Shown piece by piece: positions 12,301 to 27,300 of a stretch of 64,000 nucleotides of DNA (its first letter is position 1; the number at the start of each line of letters is the position of its first letter). The notes under the pieces were generated by a model. The model was not told where the DNA came from, made no database searches, and saw only the letters and a program-made list of their open reading frames with translations. This DNA is from Patiria miniata (lineage: Eukaryota > Echinodermata > Asteroidea > Valvatida > Asterinidae), in contig NW_024037058.1 in NCBI RefSeq assembly GCF_015706575.1, positions 13,785,547-13,849,546 of the forward strand. Reading direction: 5' to 3'. Made by a program: the position numbers and the translations under genes.

Positions 12301-15300
12301 TCCTGAGGGGATGGCGCAGAAAGGGGAGTTTGATGAGTTGAATATCCGACATACATATAAAAAAAAAAATAGATGGCTGTGTAACAAAATACTTCTCTAT
12401 AGTTTAAATGAAAAAGGCACAACATCTGGCGTTTTGAACAACACCACAAATTTAGATTGTATTTGTCGGAAGCAAAGTGTATTTCGTTTTATTCCTTTGC
12501 ACACTCTGCACTTTCTTCTTTCCAAAATAGTGAGGGGCAGGTCACTTGTGTATACTTCGCTTCACGATATCAAAAAAGGGGATATTCTTTTTCAAATCCA
12601 AGAAATTCAGTTTACTTTTGCGGGATTTAAAGTTTCACCTTTATTTGGGCACGGAGTCTTTTTCAGTTTGTCGTTGTGTATATATTTACAGTTGAAGTGA
12701 TATGAGGAGTGCCAACATTGTCGAGTCGCATTTCCAGTCGCTTTTCCTAGTGCATGTTTTGTTGATTTCTGTGGCCATGGTCGTTCGTGTATGTCAGCCA
12801 CGATACGCTCTCACTCTGTTGTCTTCTCCATGCAGGCTGATAATTGACAAAGTGGCCCTGATTCTTCTCACAGTAATCCTTCAGACCAGCTGACATGTTA
12901 TGCCCTATTTTCCCGCCCACATTCCTGACCAGATGAAACAGTTTCTCCCATTTACCCATCCAAACAAGGCTAACCCCTTACTTGGTGTAAAACTCATTTT
13001 GGGGGGTAGCGTTTGAGACAAACGTACTTTGGAGTTTTATTGAATTTCTCTCTTTTTTTTCATTATAATTGCAATTCTGATAAAATAGTCTTTTACTTTT
13101 CAGGTTTCAGTTATTCATATTAGTTGTTTTTCACAGACGCAAAATGCAAATAGCGATCATCACTGAATCGAATCAGGTGTTTTACTAAGCTTTGGTTTAT
13201 ATTGACCGGGCTATACATGCAATACTGAGCGGGGGATTGTGAATATTGCCTGTTTGAACAGTTGATATTTATGCCCTTAGACATTAGGTGTAGAAATAGC
13301 ATCATCTATGCTTAAAATATTAAAACTTCGTCTAGTAGGATTAATTATCTCATGGGTTTTCCATTCATAACTAAGACACGTATCGTCTCCTATACGAGAT
13401 GTGTTGTCGTGTCCCGCATTTTAAGAGAAGTTTACGTGAAATAACATGACCAATTTTATGTGCACAATTGCCAGCTTGACAAAGGGCCCCTCACAACGAA
13501 AGCAAGAACATGTACAAAGGTATGGATAAACCAGCGAGCTATAGTTACTCATTGCCTTGGCGGTATTATAGTGTGAAAATTTTGTGACTGTGTAATGTGG
13601 TGTGGATCTAACCCAATTGCGAGCCCGTGTATATTTTTTTCTGTTGCCCATACTCAAGCTCTTCCTCTTATTCCCCTCACGCCCCCTGATATATAAAATA
13701 ACATATATTGATATAGCACCATTATGCATCTTCGGCATATTGAATTTTATAAAAAAATATAAAAATATCCTCTAAACTTTTTTAGTTTTACTGACACCAT
13801 TAACTTTTTTTGATTTCTTTATGTTATTCATTTTCATTTGATCTACCATTACATTAACAAAGACAATTTGTTGGACTAATATTACCTGTCAAACTAATGG
13901 TTTAACAATACCGCTATAATAGATAATACAAGTTATAATAAAACTTACTGATAAAAGCACGTGAACTGTGTGGTTCAACTCATAATTTCAGGCTCTTTTC
14001 CTTGTTATTTGTCCTGAAGGAAACAATCACAAATACTGGGACTCCATAGTTAACTGTTCTCCGTAATCATTATAAGTGATGTCTATCGCAGAAACTGTGC
14101 GACTCTTAACATTAATTAATATATCCTGGTGGGGAATCGCTGTCGAAAACCAGCAGTCAACGTTTCCAGAGTTGGTGTTATCTAATTAAGGCTCAAACGG
14201 GATTCACTAAGTCGTCAAGAAGCTCCGGCTGTGTAGACTCTGTGACCCTTGATCCAATGCACGTCCTCCTGAGCATTATGTAACAAATTGGGAGTTCAAT
14301 CATCAGCTGGTATAACGTCTAGGCCTCCATGCTTATGTTACACTCCTCTATCAAACATGATTTGAAGGAATCCCTTGCTGTTGCTTTTCAGTAGTTTAAC
14401 TAGCAGCAGAGCCGATCCAGTGTATGGGACAGGAAGGTGGTTGGGAAATTGTCTCATAAATCAGGAAGAATAATATTCCCCGAATTACACAGGTTGTAAC
14501 AGATGAACAGATCATCAAATCAAAAGCTCTTCCCTGCATCCTGAACGTTTGTTCACTGGATAACTGGATCTCGCTCCCACCCGAGAAATGCCACAGAGAA
14601 GGATGGGCCACTGCTTTAGCTTCTCCCCGCCGCCTCCAAGCTTTTTCACCTGCATGCTTTACTAACGCGCATGCACCAAGTCAAACCTACAATAAAAGGG
14701 CCTGGGACTGCCTTCGGGCCGGTTTATATGGGCAAATCCTGCGGCAGCCATTTTCTGCGGCTGCACCGGGGCGGCTCGCGCGAGGCACGCTCGGTATGCA
14801 CCCACCAGGCTCCTTAGGAATACCAAAATGCGCGCGCCTCATCTTTAAGAACGCGTGCAACGTGCGCGTGAGTGTGAGGCCATGTCCGAAACAGGCTTCC
14901 AGAGCTAGCTACGTCTACGTCTATTGTCAGCGTGTCCCCGCGTAATTTTAATGGGGGCAGACCTAGACCTAGCCGACCTAGCTCTAGACAGCTGATTCGG
15001 ATGCAGCCTAAGTCAAGCTTCTAATTATGGTCGCCGGATTCCATGTTACTTCTTTTTGACACAGTGCAGTGGGTGCGTTCGAGCGTGTTACACGTGTTAT
15101 TAACACGAGTATACTCCTGAGCGCACGAACGGTAGGAGTACGATCCGCGGGTTCCGGAAGTAGCAAGAGTAATACGCTCGAACGCACCCAGTACGTTCAC
15201 GGCGAATGCACAACGCGAGTGCTTGCCGTGACGTCACAAATTTTGTAAATGCGTGCGTAATATGAGCCGGCCGTTTGGACGATTACCCCCGTCCTGTCCG

Positions 15301-18300
15301 CGCTGTATTAAAGATGGACTGTCCGTGATCTCCAAAAAAAATCCTTTATTTTTGTAGTTAATCTTGTTTTGACGAAAACTACTTTGCTCTCTTTCGAGCG
15401 TCTCTATATATGGCAACCTCTATCGATGCCGATAGGGAGGGAACCAGTCTACTTCCGAGTAGGCCTAATTGGATTAGTGTCGGGCTTCAAATAACTTGAA
15501 ATTTGTAATACAATTATTCCATAACCAAACGTGGGACGATGCTTTCGTTCGGCGTCTCTATCAAAAGTGAATAACGTTAGTATTGCTATAGAAATCAGCA
15601 GCTGACAAACATATAATCTATTATTTATATCTAGTAAAAACACGGACAGTACCTCTTTAATGTTGCGTTTACGACTGGTCTAATGCCCATCCCCCGCTAC
15701 TGCACCGTGTTGCGATGTTACCGCCCCCTATACCCCGCGCTTCCGTCCCAAGTCTTGCATGTGATGAACAGTGTCATTATGTTCACAATTTGTTTGTGTT
15801 GTTCTTTTTTCTTTTTCTTTTTTGATCCTAAACCCGTAATGATCTTCAGAAAGAGACGTAAATTGCGTAAAGCCGTGGGATATATAGTTTTGGCTTCATA
15901 TTGGTCTGATATTTTTAATTTCTATGCACGATGCATTCAGCATGGTTTTGAACGTTATTTTTTCAAAAAAAATATTTTACTTGATTTTATTTTTTTCAGT
16001 CAGAAAAGCAGTATAGTAATTGCTTAAGTGCAGTTTCATTTCGAGTTAACTGTATCTTCATGAGTTGTTTAAAGCGACGATTGACCATTGCAAGGCAATA
16101 TTCGAAAAGGAGAGTGATCAACTTGTTTTGACTGCGAAACGAAATACATCCAAATATTTGGACCATGCCAAATCCAGATTGAATGAAAAAATAATCATAC
16201 ATAATTATGAAATGATGTACTTCTCAAAGTCAGTGAACTATTTTAATACGAAAACGGTTGTATTATACATGTATCATTGTAATTATCGATAGGCAAGGGG
16301 TTTAGGTGCATGATATTTAAAAGAGAGCGGTGTACATTGACTTAAAGAGTAAAGCTGTCGTCCCTGAAATAAGAGGTGGAGCTTTCATGAATTTTAAAAA
16401 GTATTCAACTGGCTTCTAATAATATTATGAATACTGAAGTATCGTATCTGAGTAATTTCCATACGTTATAAATATCGTATTGCTTTCATTGCGTTTCTAA
16501 TGATATTATCAACAACACAAAGCTGATGTCTTTGTCTTTATAGACCACCATCGCGATAGACCCTCCAAACCCCCTCCCTCATCTTCAACGCAATATAGAC
16601 ACGCCCACAACGGACAGCACAATTGCAAGGCATACCCAAACAACGGAGCAGGGAGGACACACACCAATGAAAAAGGTACGACGAGGATAATGTGTTATAC
16701 CAATATACCCTTCTATCCATGTTCTACGGGGGGAATGGTTTGAAGGAGAAATGCTGTAAAATTGCTTGTCCTGTGTGTCAGAGAAATGTATCGAATTGCA
16801 TCCAGGTGGTATATCGATGTTGAATTGTTTGGTTATAAACGTAAATTGACTTTGATATTAGGGAGGTTTCGCAAGCGAATGGATACGCTTACACTTACGT
16901 TTAGCTATCCGTATCCGTTTTTTACTTACGTGTAGCGAGCGAGATATGCGTGTCGTCTGCACGTTTAGCGGATAGTGAGTGACGTATGACGTCATAACTC
17001 ATGACGTATCCGTCGCAATAAACGTATCCATTTGCATGCGAAATCTCTCTATTGGTAAAGATCGACATCGGAAACGTTCACTTAATGATTCAAGCCTGTG
17101 GGCTCCGTGCCGCAACAAAAGAGGGTGCGTTTTTACCTCTTTTGAAAGCTCTTTGGACCGTAGACAATCCCCGCCTACAATAACTTTGGATACATTCGAA
17201 ATACGCAGCGGATGGATCGGGAACCAGTCTAGGTCACCCTAATTTTTTTTTTTCTGGCCGTTGATGTGGAACGTGTGCACGTAGCCCATAGCCTTTTTTT
17301 TTCGATTCATAAAATGTAACATGTCGCCGTAATTAGTTTGCAATTCATAAAGCGTAATTCAAAAATACCTGAGACAGTCATGACCAGAGGGGGTGTCTTA
17401 CCAAACATGAAGTAAAACTGTAAAGTTGAATCGTTGGAAATTAGTTGAATTTTTGCTTTCAGTTAGGGCCGTTATCTGCGTCTACGCCCCCAGGCTCCAG
17501 TTTTAAACGTACTTGAGTAAAACTGGCCCAAGCAAACAATCCCCTTAACATTGCAGCGATCACTGCTGTAATGATTGATTTCCTTGTTTGTAAAAATTAA
17601 ATAAGGTTCAGAAAAATCGTGCCTTTCGTGAAAATAAAACAAACAAACAAGCACCCCCAACAAACAGACAAACAAGCAAGTTGTCGATCGGCTAATGCTT
17701 GCAAGGTGCCCGATTACCTATTAGTCGAACACCCACCTTATATTGTTTTCCTGACTGATGTGTAACTTGGTGTGTCTTTTCGTTATTAATTCGCGGGCCT
17801 TTCACCCATAACAAAAATGAGAACTTAATGCACGTATTTTTCAATAATATTTCTCTTGTAGTTGATCATAATGCAAATCACACAGCAAAAGATGGGAGTC
17901 CTCCGAAAGGTCAGCCACCCAAACCCTCACCAACTACAAGTGCCAATGGAAAGCCCTCGAGTATCAGTACCTCAGTTAAAGTCACAGTCACCACCAAACA
18001 CCCGTCCAACAAGCAAGGAAGCAAAGAGACCAAGAACAACACACAAGAGAAAAGAACAAAACAGGATACTAAGAAACAGGTGAGATATCTAAGGATCCTC
18101 CCAGATCCTTATAACATACAGAGTAAGTCAAAAAAAAGGTGATGACCGAGTATTTAATGAAATATTTGGCTCGCTTCATTTAATAGAAATAACAAAGGAT
18201 AAAGAACATGTTATCGACTATAAGTGTGAAATTTCACGTGCATATAGTTCGCACACTAATCACAAGTATTCTCTATTTTAATAGAAATACCACAAAACTC

Positions 18301-21300
18301 GGCCGTTCACCACTGATTAATTACCGATACCCATTGTCGAACACCTTTTGTACACCATGAATAAACGAAAAGTTGCAAAGGAAAGCAGACAAAAATCGCT
18401 ATCATCATTTCAGAAAGACTTGATTTTTTCCTCATATACAAAACACAAAATCCGACAGTAGAAATAATCGTTCAGTCTTGACTAAAACTATTAAAATGTC
18501 ATTTGTATTAATGTCTAAAGATTAAAAAAATAAAAATACATAAATAGAATAACCGCGACCACGAGAATTCCAAACCACTGGCTATACAAAACACCTCCAG
18601 TGGATAAGCGCTTTTGGTTTTTTTATTACCATTGGAGTGTTTTCTGATGAGTATAGCCTCGTAAGCCACATTTGCTTCAAGCAATAATTATTGAGGCATT
18701 GATTGATATACTAATTTCCCCAAGCCAGCACTATACATCTTTCAGTCTTTGGAGATAAGTAAACTGAATTCTAATGAGTGACTATGGCACTCTTTTTTAC
18801 TCATCAATTCAGGCGTTGATTGGTCTATTCATTTCCAAAACCCTACAGCAACACTTATATTCTTGGAGATAATCATTCAATTCTTTCTAGTGTGTGACTT
18901 CGAAAATCTCTATTGAGTGACTTCGAAAGTCTCTTTTTTTCTCGTCAATCCAGGCATCGATTGATTTGCTCATATCTCAAACCTTCACCAACTAATAGGC
19001 CTCCAACCCAGCCAAACTGGTTGGGACACTTGGAAATAAGCGTAGCCTCCCACCGTCACCCACTCCCCCGCTCCCCCGGTCAATGCTGTTCTCTCAAGCT
19101 GATGGAGCACACACCGCGCAATGAGAGACAACATTGAGCGGGGGCCAGGGGGCGCCAGCGAGATTTGGCCAGGATTGTAAATTATTTGAAACAATCACTA
19201 CAAACGCCTGAGGTCTTCGTATCATATACAATAATCTTTTCATTTCTGTTTAGTCAAAGCCAGAACCAAAGCAACAAGCCAAGAAGGAGCCCAGCCGTGC
19301 CCTATCTCCGGACAGGACCACGGATAGAGTCAAGCTGTCACCGAGCAACGTCCGGGCCTCCAAGCCCAGGAACGAACCGAGTATATTCCACTATACCAGC
19401 ACTAACCCCAGCAACAGGCGAGCAGGTACGTGCGCCATGAACACTTGCCGTCTAGTCTTTCACCAACTCTGAAGGCACTCTAAATGTGTCATGTGAAAGG
19501 CTATTGAATTCTTTCCAAATAAATTTAGTGATCACAAGTACTCAGGTGGCATCACGCCCACGCGCATGCCGCGTTCTTTCATTAACGCGTGCGTGTCATT
19601 TGAGTATCCCATTGGTCGAAGGAATGAAGAGTGCGCGCTATATAAGCAATCGAAAACTTACCTTACTACTTTTTTGTTGATATTATCCGACCTAATTCCA
19701 GATAAAACTTTAATGTAACCACTGTACTGTGAAGGTATCCATCTGATATTTATAGTATTTTAATTACCGTGATGTGACTGTAGAATCTTGATTGTTTCTT
19801 GGTAGAAAAGGCATCGAAGAAGGCCTATGATAAGGGAGCAAGTACCTCCAAGTCGGCCCAGAATCTGAGTTTATATCATGATAAGCCTTCCACGTCCTCA
19901 GTAATAAGGCGGTCGTCAGCTGAGCTCTATGAAGGCCAAGCTCTGGAGAGATTAAACGGATCGGAAAACCTCGATGACGAAAGGTAGCTTGTCAAAGTTT
20001 ATTTATTTGAATTAAACATTTCTGGCAATGAGAGACCGAGAGTTCTTAAAACGTACACACATGTACTGTAGCTCAGAAGCCCAAGCAACTTACGTCAGAA
20101 GAATGGGAAGAAAATATTGCTCAGGTTGAGAACGTAGGGAAAAAAACCCAGAATAATTTATCAAGGAGAAACCCACGGAATCGGTTTGGGACTCAAATAC
20201 CAACCGGGATTCGAACCCGGTTAACGGAGGAAGAAGGCGATGAAAGTTCCACTTCTAACTCCGCAGGACTATCCAGCTAACCAAAGATATTGAAGACCTG
20301 TGAGTTTCGTTCCTATTTTGTACGATCTTTCTTGCGGGTACGAATGAAAATCACGGAAAGAATTAACAGATTGGCTGGTTGTACAATTTAGCTGGATTGT
20401 TTGATTAGCTGAGTAGTTATTTGCACACTCGTTGACTGGTTAGTCGACTTGTATACGTTGGTTTTTGCTTGCTGATAAGTAGGATAATTGGTGTGCTGAA
20501 TTGATTATTGCCCGAATACGTGGCTAATTTGATATGTAATTTGAGTGAGCTTCAGAAAGATTGCTAATACATTCTTGTACTAACCTTGATGTTACAGAAA
20601 GGAAGAAGAGTGGATCGAGGCCTCAAAAAGCTCAGCCGACACCCATACGAGGCAACCAATTGAGGTTGAAGTGATTGAAGCAGGTATGTAGAAAGTTACC
20701 TTTGCAGTACACGTACTTTATTTCAGCCAAAAATGTGAGTAAAAGAAGCTGTTGTTGAAGGCTAGCCAGTGCTGAGCATTTCAAAAAGTGATTACGGAAA
20801 AGCCACGAAAACTGGCAAATGTTGATGATGATGAAACATCAACTGTAGGCCTGCCTTTTGTCTAAGGTAACATCAATGGAAATTCAAATTAGGTATACCG
20901 GTACATGTACACAAAAGGCCCCATATACACTGAGAATAAAGGTTTATGCGGTACAAAGAACCATACGTTGAAGGCACTCAAGTAAATAACATTTAAAAGC
21001 GAATTTAACGAGCGAGAGTAGCTACCGAAAGAAATACCAATTAAGGTTTACAGTAAAACCCCAAAAGTGGGTCTATCTGAAAATAATGTTATTCCACCAC
21101 GCTATGTTTTAATCAAGGTGTTTGTTTTGTTTAAACCCTTTTGCCTGACATCTGACATCTCGCAAATTGTCCGTGCATGAACAGACATTCTATAGTCGAT
21201 AAGATCGATAGTGCTTATATCTATCTTTTTCAATCGATATTGTTGTGCAGTTCTGTACAGAAAAGCACTGCATATCAGTCAGTAAAAAAATAGTTCCTCT

Positions 21301-24300
21301 ATTGAAATGCAAATTATACAAATCGAAATGATACATATGAAATGACCTTGATTTTTATAAAATGAATAAAGTATTGGACCAGGTAATACCAATACTTTAT
21401 GTTATGCTTAAAGCATATGGGTGTTTGTTTGTTTGTTTGTTTATTGGGGTGTTTGTTTGTTTGTTTTTTAATTCTGGAAAATTCTGTGCACATTCTGAAT
21501 AGAAACTGTTCTGAATACGGGGTGAGTCAAAAATGCGAAGCGAAACCCAAATGTCGGGATATCTGTTTGAGTGAAGTTCTGCATGTAGCATGTAGCACAA
21601 ATCTAGGATATGAAAGCCCAATTCATAGCTTTCTTTTAGAACAAGAATCATTTAAATCACTAATGGACTTTTGAAGTTATGGAATTTTATAACACAACCA
21701 CCGTTTTAAAGTTCTCTCCACGGATCACAAAAAGGTGTGTGTTCTTTCAGCAAAACGAAAACAATTCACACACATCCCCTTTTGTGATTTGTTTTCGTTT
21801 TGCTGAAAGAACACTGAACTTCTGTTGTTCCGTGGACAGAAATATAACGGTGGTTGTGTTTAAAATTCCGTAACTTCAAAAGTACATGAGTGATTTGAAT
21901 GATTCTTGTACTAAAAGAAAGCTCATGGATTCGGCTTACATATCCTAGATTTTGGAAGTGCTACATGCAGAACTTCACTTAAACAATGGTCCCGACATTA
22001 GGTTTTGGTGGGTTTTTTTCCAACCTGTAGAACTAAAATCAGCCTTAGCTTTGGGCTCGCTGTATAGATATGCTTCACGCATTCATTTGTATATATATTT
22101 TCCACCCTTATCCTTGAGTATATCGTGTCGACATTTGTTCTGTAGTGGTCGGCCCTCTTGTATTACAGGGGGACGATCCGTCCACCACTTCAGGAGGATG
22201 GGAGAAACGAAAACCAAAAAAACCTGCAAAGAATCAGATATATACTATTTTGAGTTCTCTGCAGGACACCCATGACACGGACGTCCCAGTAATAAACTAG
22301 AAACTGCTCACGCAGACTGTATAATAAACAAGCGGGTATATGATGGCCTTGTCAATTTTTTAATTTTTTTTATTTTTTTATTTATTTATTTATTTTTTAT
22401 ATACATTGCTTTTAGCATTTATGATGTAGTAGCAGTACGTGACCATAAGGTGTTTAAAGTGTTAGTTGGTGGCTGCTGGCTGAACTGCTTCTGCTGACTG
22501 GCAGGCGGTTAATTGGCTGGTTAACTGGCTGAGTGGCTGCCTTGCTAGCTGGTTGGATGGATGGAATTATGGCTGAGTGGCTGGCTTGCATTGCAAGCTG
22601 GCTTGCTGGTGGTTGATGGATTGACTTGTGTCTGAGTGTCAGGCTTGCAAGCTGGCTAGCTGGCTGGATGGATGGATTGGTGGCTGAGTGGCTGCCTTGC
22701 TAGCTGGCTAGCTGGTTGGATGGATGGTGTGGTGGCTGAGTGTCTAGCTGGCATGCTCGCTAGCTGGCTGGATGGATTGATGACTGATGAGTGGCTGGCT
22801 TGCAAGCTGGCTAGCTGGCTGGATGGATGGATTGGTGGCTGAGTGTCAGGCTTGCGAGCTGGCTAGCTCGTTGGATGGATGGAATTATGGCTGAGTGGCT
22901 GGCTTGCATTGCAAGCTGGCTAGCTGGTGGTTGGATGGATTGACTTGTGTCTGAGTGTCAGGCTTAAAGGCTGGCTAGCTGGCTGGATGGATGGATTGGT
23001 GGCTGAGTGGCTGGCTTGCATGCTCGCTAGCTGGCTGGATGGATTGATGACTGATGAGTGGCTGGCTTGCAAGCTGGCTAGCTGGCTGGATGGATCGATG
23101 GCTGATGAGTGGCTGGTTTGCAAGCTGGCTACTGGTTGGATGGATGGACGGGTGGATGAGTGTCTGGCTTGCAAGCTGATGGCTATAGCTGGCTGGATGG
23201 ATTGATGGCTGATGAGTGGCTGGCTTGCAAGCTGGCTACTGGTTGGATGGATGGACGGGTGGATTAGTGTCTGGCTTGCAAGCTGATGGTTATAGCTGGA
23301 TGGATGGATTGATAGCTGATGAGTGGCTGGCTTGCAAGCTGGCTACTGGTTGGATGGATGGACGGGTGGATTAGTGTCTGGCTTGCAAGCTGGCTAGCTG
23401 GTTGGATGGATGGACGGGTGGATGAGCGTCTGGCTGGCGTGCTCGCTATAGCTGGCTGGATGGATTGATGGCTGATAAGTGGCTGGCTTGCAAGCTGGCT
23501 AGCTGGTTGGATGGATCGACTGGTTGCTGATAGTAAGCTGGCTAGTTGGCTCGACGGATTGATAGCTGACTGGCAAAAAAAAAAAGGAATTCGAAGTATG
23601 AATGGGAGATTGGCTTTTTGGGTAACTAGTCAGTTGGAGTTTTTCTAATTCATGTATGTATGTTGTGCTGACATAAAACACCATTAGCGGACCAGGGCTT
23701 AAAACACCATCATTGTAGTATCCCAATCATACGTGCCGATAGAACAATAGCTTACAAAACTCCTGCACAATTTCAGAAGTACGTACCCGTATATGCATAA
23801 TTAGATTCATGTCCCCGGCAAGTGCAATGCACTTTGCATTCGTTTGTTTGCCCGTATTTACGGGCATTATTTAAAATTGACACCGTCGAATATCCAAATA
23901 CGTCGGTAATAATCGTATATTTCTGCAATGATGGAAGTGAACAATACGCAGCTCCGATCGCAGTTACTCCATTACGGAAAGCTGCAGTAGGCCGGCCAGT
24001 GGACAATGCGGCGTAACCTCAGTGTGACTGCTTAACAGAGGGGATCTCAACAGCTGTTTGAGTATAGGCCTAGCTATTTTTAAGATAGAGAGCGTGCGTT
24101 CCATGAAGGTCATTCAACTCGGCCCACTTTGAATGAACCAAAACTTTCCCCTTGAATCCAACCTTACGTCGTAAGATTTGTTGCGTTTATAGGTGCATTG
24201 ATACTATGGCTATGACTGTAAAAAAAAAAACCGAGGTGTGTTGAGGCACAACTGTGTGGACCAGACCTTTAAATTGGTGTATTCGTTTTTATATTAGTTC

Positions 24301-27300
24301 CTTGCATGTTTTAAAAACATTTTTGTTTTTTGTTTTCACTGATTGTTTCGTAGGCATAACCTGTTCAATTATCTGATGTCTATACCATGAGCATTTTCTG
24401 CGATGTCTGCGTCTGTCCCTTCTTACTTTCTTTGTTGATAAAAGTTGATTTAAATTCATGATTTCACAAATTCCGAAGCGTCGATTTTTACATATAAAAG
24501 ACAAATATTGGATTATCGGATAACACATTTTTCGTTACTGTGGTCGTGATTTTAGTTTAAAAATGCATTTAAAACTTTGTTATTGTTGAAAATTAATAAT
24601 TATGAGCTCTCATCGAAAATGTTTTCCAATACTGGACCACAAAGTGAAATTGAATTGAAATGAAATTGACGTTAACGAGATTTTTTCTTTAGGCCTTTGT
24701 ATAAGTTAAATTTATCATCTCATGGTATCAAACCATATCTGCTTGTTTAACTGTGTGCAACCATAGGGGTACAAAAAAATAACGTAATCTCTTGTTCACT
24801 TTCCTAAACCGCAATTGGCTCCGATTCCATGCTCCATGACTTTGTAAAAATAAAATCAAAAACTTACCCACAGTATTAGTTAATTAACTTTACAGAGGGA
24901 TGCAAATATTGTATCCCGAAAAAACTTATTAAAAAGAAAAATCACATTCCGAGGGGTTAAATTAACAACATTGGGATTTTTGGTTTTCGTCAGTCATTGT
25001 CGACTTGGCTCCTTCATCGGCCTGATGCCTTCTTCTACATAATCCAATTTAGGTATTTTGATTGTAGGGCGTTACTATTCTGATGCATGACCGCGTCTTT
25101 AAGCCGTCTAATTTCACCTTTTTGGATGCATTTTTCAAGATCATTGAATAATTGCGCACCTTCCCATTAGACTGGTTTTATAGATCTATTAAATAATAGA
25201 TCGCGGTGAGTGGCAACCTCTTCCCTCGCGCACTTAAGACCTATAAATGATAAACGTAAAGTCTTTTACCCATTGTCCATTGTGGACATATTGCTGTCCA
25301 CTGTGCTAGCCTGTCGGACGTATAGTCCCGTAGTAATTGGAGGTATTTGAATTGCAGTAGAACAACACGATTATGCCAGCAAAGCTGCTCCCGTGGTGCA
25401 CATGGGGTTAAATGAAGGCCCACGTTTGGTGAATTCAAAATACCGAAATAAGTGTCGATCTTAGAAAAATCTTGATTTCATCCAAATGGCACAAGGCAAT
25501 AAGATGATACCTCGCACAAATATGAACCAAAGATTATTTCCAATAATCTGTGACGTCATCATGACGTCATAACATATCAGATTACAAGCGGTTTAAAGTC
25601 AAGCCTTTACAGAATACTTGAATTATAAACGCTTCAACTGAAGTTCATATTTGTGATGTGTCACATGTCGCCTAGACAGGCAACATGAAAGTTCTTGAAA
25701 CAAAGCTAATGCAGACGCGGTGCCATAGATTGAACATCACGCAGGGTGAGTCAGAATGATCTGGACCCAAGTTCACCTTTTGTTTTTTTTGGCAAATAGA
25801 GAATATTGAGTGTTTCATATAAAATGGACCGACAAACATATCCCCTTCCATAAGAATCGTTGGGGATGTCCGTGGCAAATACCACGTGAAGTCCATCACT
25901 TGGAGTGAATGATGTCATAAAAGTAACTGTACAAGATTAGTCATCCCTTAGGAGTACATGGGTCTTCTATTCTACCCATTGCTTTATAATAATGAAGTTA
26001 ACTGATTGAAGTTTGTTATTATATCGCTGCAATTGAGGTGAATCGATTAAAATGGTATCATATATAGTCGATAGTGATCCCCAAATCCCCATTTCCTATC
26101 GATGGAAGCTCCCAGATAAAGCTGCGCGCGACTCGGTCCGTTATACCATATACGGTACGTGGACCGCTCCCTGCCGTGGGGATACCACGGTAGTGTGTCT
26201 CACATTATTACTCCGCGCTTGGCATGGTATGCGGGATTCAGCTAGCTGCTGGAAGTATAGTGCAAAAGGGCGCTGGCGCGGCGTGTGAGCTGCCGTACGT
26301 ACGTGCACGATTATTAGCATCAGTGGGGACTAATATTAACCTGTATTCATCCTTGGTTTTAATTCTCATCCCAACTCTTGCGTAGGCAAGGACGACGTTG
26401 CCGAGGACAGCAAGCGGAGCCAGTCAAAGGAGAAGGCCGGAGATAGCGCGCTTCTGAACGGCGGCCACGACACTGAAAGGTAAGGCAAAACCCTCCGATT
26501 TCTCGCAGTCTTTTTTAATCTCCACCGTGGATCTAATGGGTCGGTATGCATGTCCCCTGTGAAATAATTCATCCTGGAATTCCTAGCTCACATCATACCG
26601 GCCGAAGCTGAAACCGATATGCCGCTCATATTGGTGAATGGATACAGGGGGCACATGGTTAAGGTCAAGGGTCACTTACAAAATATGATTAATCACCAGG
26701 CGTAATTATTCATGACATACCCTGCGGACTCGCAACTAACCGGGGTATTCTGTTCGTGTTAACCATCACCAGCTAATTGCTCCTGTTTGTTGCACTTTAA
26801 CGGCATCCATCATAGACATCGATATCATGAACGAAAAGCAAATACGATAACTCTGCACCTCATCTCAGTGCATTAACATATAACCAAAGGTAGGCCTACC
26901 TGCATATTAGTTGGGCAACATTATAAACATCTAAGGCCAATATGCAATGCTGCTCCTACTTTGTAATTAACTGGAAGTATTTCTACTACAAGGTGACATG
27001 CAGAATATTGAGTGTCGTTTACTTTGGCGTAACATGGGCAGTTCTATAGTGCAGGACACATATTTTGGACTGTTCAACAGTGAGCACTGAGTAAAAGTTA
27101 CAATCATAAGGTGAATTTAAATTCTGATAAAATATATCAGTTATAGTTGCTACAATGAAATTTATAATTAAAAAAAATCAAACATTTTTTTGGCGGTAGA
27201 AATCGGCTTGATACACAATGATATGGGACGTACTCAGACAAATGCAGTTTATGTGTACTAATTTGTATCAGTTAAAAGTAACAGCTGAACTGTGGAACAT

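Larger units (their letters stand above)
12237..16543 (+). other. Piccolo intron, 4.3 kb, with a CpG-rich patch
   Basis: Contains two small MITEs and a locally GC/CpG-rich stretch at about 14700-15300 (cgcgcgcc, acgcgtgc, cgtgacgtcac). The remainder shows no gene. The CpG patch could be MITE-derived or an internal promoter; no core promoter could be supported. Confidence 0.5.
20684..26385 (+). other. Piccolo intron, 5.7 kb
   Basis: Contains family A copy 2, a T/A-rich low-complexity stretch at about 22350-22400, and the minisatellite at 22500-23580. From 23600 to 26385 I see no gene. A doubled TGACGTCA palindrome lies near 25551. Confidence 0.6.

Noticed and set aside
14700-15300. CpG island or internal promoter
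   Set aside because: Most of the CpG-rich bases fall in or beside two MITEs, and no core promoter elements could be supported.
20200-20283. Possible minus-strand tRNA gene
   Set aside because: The T arm is perfect, but the remaining arms do not form a cloverleaf and a long SINE-like body follows.
22500-23580. CRISPR-like or other regular array
   Set aside because: Units are degenerate and contiguous without unique spacers, in an animal intron; an ordinary minisatellite.
25743-25920. gcagggtgagtcagaatgat resembling a family A MITE end
   Set aside because: Similarity stops after about 12 bases and no matching right end was found.
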